DNA of 64,000 nt, taken from the NCBI GenBank assembly GCA_947172415.1, contig OX359196.1:2172501-2236500 (forward strand), in the 5' to 3' direction. This document shows, in pieces, positions 23,901 to 35,900 of the stretch (its first letter is position 1; each line of letters starts with the position of its first letter). Made by a program: the position numbers and the translations under genes. The notes under the pieces were generated by a model that was not told the DNA's origin, searched no databases, and was given only the letters and a program-made list of their open reading frames with translations. This DNA comes from Chondrosia reniformis (Eukaryota > Porifera > Demospongiae > Chondrillida > Chondrillidae).

Positions 23901-26900
23901 GATTCATATAACTACTTTGTATCTGGATGGATCAGTGGCATTGAAGTTAGAACCATTCAGTCAACTGACAGCCAATTCGCGAACATGTGTTTGGTTATAG
24001 CAGACGTGAAACATTCCCAAAAACTGACAGCCAAGCCACTAAAGCCTTGGATTGCAATAGAAAAGAAGGAACAATTGTATGTGTGCATGTACTTGTATGG
24101 CAGGCCTTGGTGAAGCTTGTTCACATATTGGAGCAGTTCTTTTTGCACTGGAGTACAATACAAGTATGAAGAAGAGTACTTCCGTGACTTCACTGGCATG
24201 TTCCTGGTTGCCACCTTCAATGCAAAAGGTGGAATATGCAACACTTAGCAACATTGATTTTTCAACTTCAAAGCAAAAGAAGGTAAAACTAGATCAATCC
24301 ATCATCCAATCAAATTCACCAACGTTGGAGCCTAATATACAGCCTTCCCATGTCACCTCTGATAGCATTGGCAAATTGAGTGAGACTACCATTTCGCAAC
24401 CAAATAACCAGGAGATATCTTCTCTGCATCTGCAGCTGTCAAAAGCAAATCCTGAGGCAGCCATACCTTCTTTGATTCCTCCATATAATGAGAAGTTTGT
24501 AAAGACTGTGGATCCAGAAGTGCCACCACTTCTTAATGAATTATTTACAGAGAAGTACATGGATGATACCTATGAAGAGCTACTGGAAAAAGCCAAAGAA
24601 TGTTTTATGCAATTATCTGTAACTGTGAAACAAGCTCAAAGGGTGGAAGAGTTGACTAAAACACAAATTAAATCCAGATCCTGGTTTGCTTACAGAGCAG
24701 GTCGCATCACTGCATCCAGGTTTAGAGCAGTTGTACACACAAACTTATCCAAGCCTTCACTTTCTCTAGTTAAAAGTATTTGTTATCCTTATTATAACCA
24801 ATTTACAAGTAAATATACTGAATGGGGATGCCAGCATGAGGAGGAAGCAATTAAGGAGTACACAAGAAAGATGAATACCCTATACACAAAGGATTCAACA
24901 TCACCAAGAGTGGTCCGATACTTCATCCTACTTTCCCCACTTGGGTGCATCAGCAGATGGAAAGATAAACTGTGAGTGTTGTGGATCCGGAGTCCTTGAA
25001 GTAAAATGCCCTTATTCATGCAAAACAAGGACAATTTCAGAGGCAATTGAGGATCCAAAGTTTTGCTTGGAGACAAATGAAGCAGCTTCCCTCGAATTAA
25101 AGTCATCTCATGCATATTATTTCCATGTGCAGCTTCAGCTACTGCTATGTGAAGCAGGTTACTGTGATTTAGTGATTTGGTCACAGTCTGAGCTCATAAA
25201 TCTTAGGATTACTCCAGATCATGAGTTTTTGAACAAGTATATACCACCTGCTACAGCATTCTTCAAAGCTGTGCTGTTACCAGAACTGCTAGGAAAATGG
25301 TATTCTAGGAGTTCTAGCCAAACAACAAACTTGCGATACTCGGCAATGATGATGGTTATGGTGAACAATAACGTTTCTATATATTATTGATTTACTACTG
25401 AATTATTACAATTACAAAGTGCAGAACAAATAAAAACAATTTTGTCCAGTGTACTTATTTTGTTCTCTGTATTTAGCATAGCTATGTTAATGGTTGATTG
25501 CAAAAGAGTATACTTATTACGAATTAAACCTATACTCGCTCAACATGTATGCGTACTCGTGCAAGCTGCCGTGTAGTATCCACCTCCAGCTGAGACAACT
25601 GTTTCTTCCCTCTAGTAAAAGCTGGCAGCTTCACTTCCGCACAACAAAATCCAACAGAGTCTTTAATGTTGAACCCTCTGTCAGCAAGAATTTGGTCGCC
25701 TGGGTTCAAGTATTGCAATAGTCCACACTCTTCAGTTAGGTGGCGATCGGATACCCTACCACCCCAACCCTTAGAAACAAAAGAGACAGTCCCTTGAGGT
25801 GTAATAGCTATTAGGTATTTGGCTGTGTTATGACTCTTATAATTGGAATAGGTTTGTGCACGAGCTACCAAACTTGAAGGACGCTCAATAAACACCTCAA
25901 AACAATCAATTATTGCTATACATCTTCCAAAATAGCTTCTAAACGTTGAAGGCATTGTTTTTTGTACATTTTCTCTAGTAGGCCAAATTACCAGAGGTTT
26001 AAGTCTAACATACATTGCATCCACCCACTTCTGAAAGCTTCGAGATATAGTTGACCGACTAACTTTAAAACGATAGGCAATATCCTGATCTGGTACACCT
26101 AACAGTAATTTTAGTAGAACACATATCATCTGTGAAAATTTAGGAAGAGCACACCTTGCAGTGGATGTAACAGCAGGAGCAACTAAATTGAGATAGTCAT
26201 TAAGACTGCAAAATTTGGCAAACCAGTATAGAAGGCTACAAGAGAGTCGTTTTCTTTAAGATTATTCTCATCTAACAGTGGTTCTGGGCTATTAAGTATA
26301 GTTGTAAGTTTATTATTTTCATCTCTTAGAGTGGCATCTTGTGTAGAGAGTGTAAAAACTTAAGTCTCTAACAACTGAATCCTTTCTGCTGTAACAGTGA
26401 TGTCGTCCACCTGATTACATTGTCCTTCACCCAATCTGACTTCACTAGAATCAGCTTCAGGTTCAATCATTTCATCATCACAGTTACTCTCACTATCTGA
26501 ATCATTTTCATCCTGGGCCTGTACAGCAGCTGACTGTCGAGTCTTTGATTTCAATCTCCTTTCATAGCTTTTTAAATTTTGTCTCTTCTTTTTCTTCAAT
26601 GGACTGTCCACAAATGCAAACACAGAAGGAACATTGTCAGGAGAAGCAGGATCATTGTTCTTTTCACTAGAAATGAAGTGTTTACTGCAAATTCGTGAAT
26701 GCTCGGTAGGTTTCCAGTTCATGCGCATAACAGCCTGAATCCACCTTTGTTTCCTCTCCTCATCAGCAGGAAAACATTAAAAAGATATCCCACTATCCTT
26801 AGAAGCTCGATTTGTGCAACCATAGGCACAACATGTATGCGACATAATGTCTAACACAACCTTACAACTATCGTACAACCAATATAAATGTTTAGCAAAT

Positions 26901-29900
26901 AACCAACTTACCTTATAATATATCGACTCAAATCCTTCTTTGAGCATGTCGCGCCTTTTGTTAATCAACCAAGAACCTTTGTTAAGACGAAATAAGGCTG
27001 CGCAAAGCTGCTTACACTTTGTAAAAACACAGATTTTACTATTGATTTACATACGTATGAGTCCTTTTTGACCCCCAAAATGACCGTTACTTACGCCCCC
27101 GCGTAGTGCACACTATCTATATATTCATACTGTAACACAAATGATGCCATAAAAGTATAAGCCTGTAGCTTAAAATTGCATGGATTAAGCATATTATCCT
27201 CTTACCAGAAGTTTGACATCACAATTACCTGGAGTTTTTTTGGGACATTGCAACTGTAAAGCAATTTTTGTCTAAAGCTAATAGAGGGCCCTTTTAAGCC
27301 CACTTTGGCGAACACTTTGAGCCAGGTTTAAGCATAAAGGGTTGCATATTTCAAGGGTACCTAAGGGAAAACTTTCACAATTGTATAAGAAATTTATTGT
27401 AGGAGTTACACATATGTATAGAGTCAGCAATACAAACAATATCCCAAATTATCCAATTTACAATGCATACATATACATATTTATTTACTTATATTATATT
27501 ATACTAGATTACCTTAGTATATTCTAACGTGTACTGTATATATTCACACACACACATTTAAATAATACTCACTTTATGTCAATGCATGGAAATCACATTG
27601 GATATGCATATACAGCACATTACCCGGTGTAAGTGCTGTTAGTGTGATGGACAGTATGGCAGTGGTAGATTTAACACAGGAGACAATATTTCAGATTTAC
27701 CCAGATTTATAAACACATTGTTCCATCACTGGAAATCATCAGAGTCCTAGTCCAGCAACAACAAGGCACTTATGATTGTGGTTTGCTTACCATTGCCTAC
27801 ATACTAGAGGTTTGCTAAGGAAATGATATACATAGAATCACATTCCATCAAACAAAGATACGTGAACATATACTGGAATGCCTAGAAAAAGGGGTAATGT
27901 CCTCATTTCCACGTACAAGAAAGGCACAAATTGAACGATTGTAGAGAGAACAACTTAATGAAGCCTTATACTGCACTTGTTGGATGCTTGACTTTTACGA
28001 CATACGAACGATTGCACGTGACATATGCATAAGATGGTATCACTGCAAATGTGTACAAGTCAAGGTGAATAAGAGAGGTCGGCTGTGGACTTGACATCAA
28101 TGTACAAATAGGAAGTAAACAGAGTAGACCCTTTTGGACATTCCATCACTGACAGTGACACTGACACTGACACTGACATATTTTCCCAGATTCCAATCTT
28201 TTCACTTTGATTTTCATTTTTGATTACAATTAAAAAGTGTAAATGAGTAAGCCAGCTGACCCTTTTTATAGACTATTTATAGTCTATTGCAACACTGCGA
28301 CAATAAATCATGGCCATAACCATAACTCACAAAAAAAGAAAACTTAAAATTCAGCATGGACTTCAAATGGGCTGCTCTCTGGTGAAGGCCTTATATACAT
28401 CTTACTTAGCTATCAGATAAAAACGTGAAAAACTTTGATAGTCTATCAGATAACTGTTGATAACAAGTCTAGCAACTGTTTTTGTGGAGGTACAGACTGC
28501 CGATTTTTTATTTTCCAACAACAGTCACTTTTCGTTCGATTAGGTTGGGACAGGGATAAGATTTAACACGAAAGTTACACATATTCCTTATGAATTAAGA
28601 TTGTAGCTGCAAGTTCCGAAATTTTGGTTAGTGTACTCCTCTATTTCCTACCAAGATAAAAGCGAGTGTCCAAATTTTAATGAAAGCGTATGATTTTTGA
28701 AAAATTAGGACACTCTTGAAGAAGCCTTCTAGCATCAAGGCGCTGACAAAGATACTGATCAATTTCACAATGTGTAATCAACATATGATGGTCTATCAGA
28801 TAACAATAACTGTATTCGTAGAGATACAGGTGGCCAATTTTTGATGTGTCCGATATTTAATTAGCTACTCTCTATATATATGCGTATTTATATCTCTCAA
28901 TATAAAATCAACGAAAACGATTTAAAAACCACCTTTACTAATACTATGTAACGTAAAGTTTGTGCAAAAATGTTTTCTACAAGATATGGCCTTGAAATTG
29001 ACGGCAATCAAGCAATGACCGGAATCGATTAACCAGAGATCTAAGAACCAGCAAGTAGTTTGATTTTGGGGGCACCTGGCACCCCACGAGTTTTCTAAGC
29101 TCAAAATACTTGGTAGCTACTATTTAGTAATGCAAATATCCAATAATATCACACTACAGGTGCATGTACAAAATGTACATCCCTATACGCTTTGGATAAG
29201 AGTTGTCTGCAAATTGACCTACCTTTTGATATGGTTACTTCAGTATGCTTATTTTGCAGCTGTTCTAGATCACTGGATACCAGTGGAACAGTAAAGTCTT
29301 CATACGCTTCTACAGTCCTAATAAGGTAAGCCAATTTTATTACATACATAAATTCAATACCTGAATATGGTTTTAAACTTGAAATACCTGTTTCTGTTAC
29401 ACGAATTACCATTTACAACACAAACTAGTAACTTCACCTATAAGCAGCAGAGCAATTAGAGACATATGGAAACAACTAACCATTCTAAGCTCTTGGGTCT
29501 TACATAGACACATCTGTATCCTCCAGGTAGACTAAAATCCCTGTGACAAGTAAAAGATGATACTTTTTGATTAAGAATAGCTAAGAGAGTTTAGTCTAAA
29601 CAAACTTACTTATGGGATACTACAACTGAATGAATACATGACATTTGAGTATGGAATATTGGAAATCAACAAGTCTTAGTGTAGTCAGGGCCATTGATTA
29701 GTAATGTAAGTACATTATGTGCAAATCTAATACCGAACTAAGCTCCTATATTGAAAGAAATATTAAACATTTTCTACTAAAATAGTGAAGATGTAGGGAT
29801 GGCACAAAAAGTAGAGAAACAAGAAAGGGATGTTATACAGTGAAGTATTAGCTATGCATGAATCGTACAACACTCTACTTTTTGTGCCATCCCTACATCT

Positions 29901-32900
29901 TCACTATTTTTGTAGAAAATTTTTTATATTTCTAGTTTCTGTACTTTTTATGGAGTACGGGCTAGGAATTATAATTGTATACCATTTTGGTTTCACAATC
30001 TTCGACTGAATATGATGTCATTAAAATGGTGAAATTATTGAGGCCTTGACTCTGGGGCCATGAAAACCGTCATACTCAATAATAGCGTTATCGCTCTCGC
30101 TTCTACAAAAGAATACAGCTCGGAAAATTTGCAATAATTTCGTTTAACAATTAGTCCAAAAGCTTGTATAGTTTTTTAGTTATGGCTGACAAAGAATAAG
30201 AAGAAGAAGAAGAATAAGAAGAAGAAGAATAAGAAGAAGAAGAAGAATATGAAGAAGACGAAAATGAGAATTTTTAAAGTTTGTTATTTTGCCAGCGGGA
30301 CATATTCGCTTGCCTTTAATGACTATTTAGAGTATGTATAGTGTATATTTAGCCATACATAGCCTTGTTTTGTCGATTTTCGGCCTATTTCGGGATTTTG
30401 CTCCTATACCGATGTATGGGGAAAACGAAAAAACCGCGTCATCCCTACATAGGGAGTACTACCGTACTCCCTGATACATGTTGGCAAACATTTATGTCAA
30501 TGGCCTCAAATATGATTAACTTCATATTTCATTGTTTTGGGTTTTATTTTCTCGTGCAAGCAGTACCATCCCTACTTCTTATTACATTTTCATATATGTA
30601 CGTATGTACATGCTGGTGAAGTAGTAAAAAAAGAATTGTACTTACTTAATCTTATTCCTTAGTTGACCTAAATCAATTCCATCTTCTGACATCATTTTAT
30701 AATACCATTCCGCAGCTAAAATTGATTGGTAAAATTGATCTCACAACACAATTTATTAAAAAATGGATAATGACCAAATGTTGGGATGTACGTACCTACA
30801 CTTACCTTAAGAATAATTATGCATTATGTTTATACCAATTTTATCATTAGCACACATTTGGAGTAGACAAAAAAGCCCAATTTGGATCTATATATATTCT
30901 CTGAAGGCAGCATGTTTATAATCTGTAGAGTCTGAAAAGGATATATGTGAACAATGAAGATAAGTATGCAAATGTACCTTTGTTTTTAGGATAAACCACA
31001 TCATAACCTGGTAATGGCAGCACGAGGTCATATATTGTGTAAGCTGTTTTATTTTCCTCTGTGATATACTCTAAATCAGCAAATTCCCTAACAGGAAAGA
31101 TGGCTGCTCCTAGAAGAGTGTAAAAAAGGACAAAATCAGATTATCAAATAAACTAGTACCTAATACTGATAACGTAGAAAAATAGGGTAATTATGTAATT
31201 AGAGTACCAAATTATGCTGCTAAACATTTGAAAACACAAGTACGTACATGTAATTACTGAAATACTTATAAATGCAATCTGCAGCGAAGTATGTAGAAGA
31301 TGTGTCAAATCATATAGAAAAAGATGGACCTAGTGTATTTACCTACTTTTCTTAACTAGATCTCCTTCAACTAAATCCATCCCAAACTCTTCCAGCCTCT
31401 GAGAGACAATCCTATTCCAAACATAACTTTGATAGCTATGGGCATATAAGAGTCTACTGTTCCTGGGTATCTATGAGAGAAAAGAGCTGTTCAACCACAC
31501 AGCAAGTTTAATTAATCAAGGTCATGTTTACAGCAAATATTATTAAGGGAAATGCTATGCAAAGTCGTACATTTCTAAGCTATACTTTCTAAAGGGAAAT
31601 TCAGCTGATGATATCATAGGCTGGTCCTCGTTCAGGATTCATGTCTAAAATTAAGCAATTTTTTGTTGGACAATATTCAGATACTACTGAGAAGGCACAG
31701 CTTGGGTACATATTTATGCTTTTATAGACCAATTCCCAAATTCCGGCGTTACCGTGGTAACAGTAACCGTCAGCCATGTTGGTAGGCAGGTCCACTTGTG
31801 GAGAAGTATACGTACTGTTGCTTCGGCGAATTTGCAGCTTAGCTTTTGCTCGTGTCGCGTCATGGTTACTTCATGTGCAGTGATAGGCTGCACACAACGT
31901 CACGCGAAGGGGGTTAAGATAGGCTTTTATCGTTTTCCTCGGGATGGAGAAAAGCGCAGACTTTGGATTACCGCTCTGCAGAGAAAGAATACTGACGGAT
32001 CTGACTGGATTCCGGGTGAAGGTGATCGAGTGTGCGGAGATCACTTTACCACTGGTACGCCACAGAATAACTCCACTCATCTGGAGTACGTCCCTTCCGT
32101 GGCAATGGGGTACAATAACCCTCACGTTGCGGGACAATCGCAAAGTCTGCAGTCACTTGGTCGCTTTGATCAGGCTCAGCAAAGAAGAGAAACACGGATC
32201 AGTCTTGCTGCAGAGGCTGCTGAAGAGGCTGAACAAGCACAGCTTCTCCTACATGTGCAGCAGAAGCGAGTTCGACAGAAGCACTGCTATGCAACTTGCA
32301 ACTCTGAGCCTGAATCTGCCGCTAAACACCTTCAACCAGCAAGTTATCAGCTTTTGCAGGCGGGGGGCAAGAATGGACAGATTCCAACACAAGTTGAAGT
32401 AAATACAGACTGGACAATCCCCCCTTGAACTGTTATGTGAAAGTTGCACAACTGGAAGAGAATCTTGAGGATTTGAGGAACAGAGGATGGCCTTGCAAGT
32501 TTTGTTGATGTCTAAGCAGACGACCTTTGGAGTCTATCTCATTAAGAACAATGACAGAAAGACACGATTCTATACAGTTTTGCCTGTGTATGGAGTGTTT
32601 GCTGCACTACTTACATACCTACAGCCAATTATGTATGGGGGACCTTCTGGAAAAGGGTGACAGTGTAATGGCAGACTGAGGATTCAATATTGATGACCTA
32701 CTAGCCCCGAAAGGTGTGACTCTGAACATTCCACCCTTCTTGGATGGCAAACCTCAGCTAACTATAAGAAGGTAGAGAGCACCCGGCAAATTGCTGAATT
32801 GCGTATCCACATAGAGAGGGCTATTGGGCGAGCAAGATGTTATGAAATTCTGAACTCTCCCATTCCACTTAATATGGCATCTATTGCTGATGAGATAGTG

Positions 32901-35900
32901 TCAGTTTGTTTTTGGTTAACCAACTTTGACAAGCCATTAGTAACATAGTATAATATTAAATACACACGTACATACTGTTGCATGTGACAAAGTTAATGCT
33001 TATATATATATATATAAATAATATGCAGTCACTTGTATAATTACCGTATGGCCGGAAATTTTGGCGGGAAGATATTTAGGGGTTTGCTGAAATTAAGACA
33101 TTTGAAGGAATTTACTTTGGCGATTGAGCAAATCTTAGCCATAATGATATTCATAGCAAAATCGAACGCGCTGGGAATTTAACCGGGACGTGAGCTAGTT
33201 TGGGCTCAGTTAGGACGAAATTGATGATGAAATGCGACTGAAAGGTATACAAATCGTTGCTATACTTAATCTGGACTGTTTTCGTTCTAATCTTTCATTA
33301 GAATTTCGAGCAACGGCCATTTGTAGGCGTGCTTTCCACTAGCGGCTGGGACGATTCACATACGGTTAAGACTGCCAAAAGGCTCTTGTACTTTGTTTCA
33401 TTGTCTCTGGGATCCTTGTTTTGACTGTCATGGCTATGTATCGCTACCTAAAGAGGAAGATCCCAGAAGAAGACCGAACGTTGCCTACTGAGGTCCCTTC
33501 CTTGTCAGCAAAAGATGTTCAAAGAGTGGATGATGTAAAACGCGCAAAGCTAGAAACCCCCGAGAAAGGACGTTGGCAGTACAATGTTTACACAGCAAAG
33601 GAGAGAGCACTGATTGGTGAATATGCAGCTGAGAATGGTCCTGCATCTGCTGTTAGGCATTTCTCCAAAGTCCTCAGCAGAAATTTGCCTGAAACAACAG
33701 CAAGGAGGTTAAAGGTTGAATACCTGGTAGCACTGAAATCAGCGGCTGCAAAAGGTGGTAAGAAGGGAGGTGTTCAGGTTGCTTCATTACCTAAAATGGC
33801 AGTGGGGAGACCTTTGCTTCTTGGAAAGGACCTGGATACCTGTGTTCAGGACTATATCAATGCATTGAGGAAGGTAGGCGGAGTGGTTAACACCACCATT
33901 GCTATGGCTGCTGCAAATGGCATCATAGCTGCAAGAAATCCTGCATTGTTGGTCCAAAATGGGGGTCACATTGAAATAACGAAAGCGTGGGCAAAGTCAC
34001 TATTCCAGAGAATGGGGTATGTTAATAGAGATGCTCTAATGCTGGCAAAGTCATAGTTGTACGTTTTGAAGAGCTTCAAGAGGAATTCTTGGCAGACATC
34101 AAGGCAGAAGTGTTGATGATCGAATGATGTTCCTCCATCACTAATTTTCAATTGGGACCAGACAGCAGTTAAGTTTGTACCAACTGGAGAGTGGCCCATG
34201 CATCGTGCAAAAGAAAAAATCATCCCAATTGCAAGTTCTGATGACAAGCGACAAATCACAGCTGTTCTTGGCGTTACAATGACTGGAGGGTACCTTCCTC
34301 CACAGCTAATTTATAAGGGAAAAACGCTACGCTGCCACCCAAAAGTTTTGTTCCCCTAAGAATGGAACATTTGGCACAGTGATAATCACTGGTCCAACGA
34401 GGATACAATGACACGATACGTTAAAGAAATTGTTGTTCCGTTCCTATCACAGAACAGAGAGACATTGAAGCTGGCAAAGACACATCCTGCAGTGGCCATT
34501 TTTGATTGTTTCAAAGGGCAGACTACCCTTGGCATCCTGACCCTTCTTGAAAGGCACAACATCATTCCAATACACATTCCAGCTAATTGCACTGACAAAT
34601 TGCAACCGCTAGATGTTTCGATCAACAAGCCACTGAAAGACAAGATGAAAAGGCGATTTCAAACTTGGTATGCTGCGGAGGTCAAGAAGCAGCTGAATGA
34701 TAACATTCCCATTGAGCAAGTCAAGGTGGAGATGCCAGCATCCATAATAAAAAATGAAAGTGCCAACTGGATGATGTCAGCTTGGCAAGCATTGCAGAAA
34801 CGCCCAGAAGTGGCCATCAATGGATTCAGAAAAGCTGGCATACTGAATGCTGTCAACTCAGTCACCAACTATTCATTTATACTTTAACAACAACTTATAA
34901 CAGAGAAGGTCATGCATGCACTAAGTGTCCTTACAACAATCCTAATGCTTATTAGATTGATACAGCCCGAAGAGGGCTCCCCATGTTCTAAGCTTGGTTT
35001 GTTTTTTAGGTTATTAGTTTTATACAGCCCGATGTAGGCTACCTTATTCAAAGGTTAGTGTAATTTGTTTTTTAGGTTATTAGATCGGTACAGTCATAAG
35101 CAGGCTCTCCATGTTCTAAGCTTAGAAATGAGTGAACTGTTGTGTCTATGTGGTCTGTGTGTCTGCCAACCTATTTATAGTAACCTAGAGTATGCTGTCT
35201 TGCTACAGTCTGAGTTTCATGCATATAACCAAGCACCATTGATTCCTTATAATGATGAATTTGTATAAGCAATGACAGTAAAGGTATAGGTCTGCAACTG
35301 ATACTATATAAATAAATGGCAACTTGGAGAAACTGTCAGCTTAATACTATTATACTCAACCATGTTATGGGGAAAAGGGGTTAAACACATGTTCTCAAAG
35401 CATAGAAGTAGGTGATCCCGCAAGCCACTCTGACTAAATGAGCTACAGGCCATTGCACCATCCAATCCAAAGTGTGCAAGAGATGCAGCAATGGCTATAG
35501 CAAACACACCACAATCTCTAACACCTTTCTGCTTACTCGCTTTCTCCATCCTGAGCTGCTGTACTCCAAATATCCTCAGTATCAGCTCTTCAGTATGCTT
35601 GTCAACAGTGGAGTATAGCGTATCAAAAACCACCACTTCATCAGTGTAGCCAATGGTTGTTGCTACAATCCAGTGACTACCTCGTGTGTGTACGATCTGC
35701 AAGCCATTGGAAACTATCAATAGTCCAGGCCTGCTGCTTAAAAGTAGAGTAGACATCAGTCCTGGAATATGTCACTGAATTGCTTTTTGAGCAATGACTG
35801 TGCAAAGTTGATGTGCCTGTCATTTAATTCCCCTCCTGTGGCAATGATCCTACGATCTTCATCAAGCAAACTTATTTTATTTACTGACAGCCAGACTGGC

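Larger units (their letters stand above)
23416..27076. mobile_element. ISL2EU-like DNA transposon (copy B), both genes present
   Basis: 3661 bp with long inverted repeats of about 150 bp: GGGGGTCAAAAAGGACT at the left end and its complement at the right end, continuing through GGCTGCGCAAAGC... with few mismatches. It carries two convergent genes: SWIM-YqaJ on the plus strand and THAP-HTH-DDE on the minus strand. A target duplication is not clear (GA versus AA). It interrupts the Ulp1 gene of the pogo-like element. Confidence 0.85.
22980..28110 (+). pseudogene. Ulp1 (C48) protease-PHD gene of the pogo-like element, split by an insertion
   Basis: Part 1 (about 22980-23300): [20 protein letters not shown] and SVQILHTGS, the N-terminal half of an Ulp1 domain. 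Part 2 (about 27640-28110): [10 protein letters not shown] (catalytic Asp), [17 protein letters not shown] (Gln and Cys), then the PHD-like finger [11 protein letters not shown] and [12 protein letters not shown]. The segment 23416-27076 is a foreign ISL2EU-like transposon. The catalytic His position reads as Tyr or Asn (SKNYMIST), and there are stops at about 27706, 27817 and 27942. It resembles the Ginger-like element's protease in order and in the finger. Confidence 0.7.
21131..28650 (+). mobile_element. Pogo-like DNA transposon with Ulp1-PHD gene, split by a nested element
   Basis: Inverted, diverged repeats of about 150 bp: left from TACACTAACCAAAATTTC (about 21137) and right ending in its complement (about 28640). 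Inside are a pogo-type transposase (21.5-22.7 kb), the first part of an Ulp1 gene (23.0-23.3 kb), a complete nested ISL2EU-like element, and the rest of the Ulp1 gene (27.6-28.1 kb). The split gene shows that the inner element inserted later. The outer boundaries are approximate. Confidence 0.65.

Noticed and set aside
26745-26770. Second hammerhead candidate (minus strand CTGATGAGGAGAGG)
   Set aside because: No stem II or GAAA follows; the sequence codes for the THAP domain of ISL2EU copy B.
29318-29409. Longer upstream version of the PUS7 exon at 29223-29317
   Set aside because: An acceptor near 29397 would create a TGA at the junction; the acceptor before 29317 keeps phase and gives the conserved W-x-x-x-A-Y-E-D segment.
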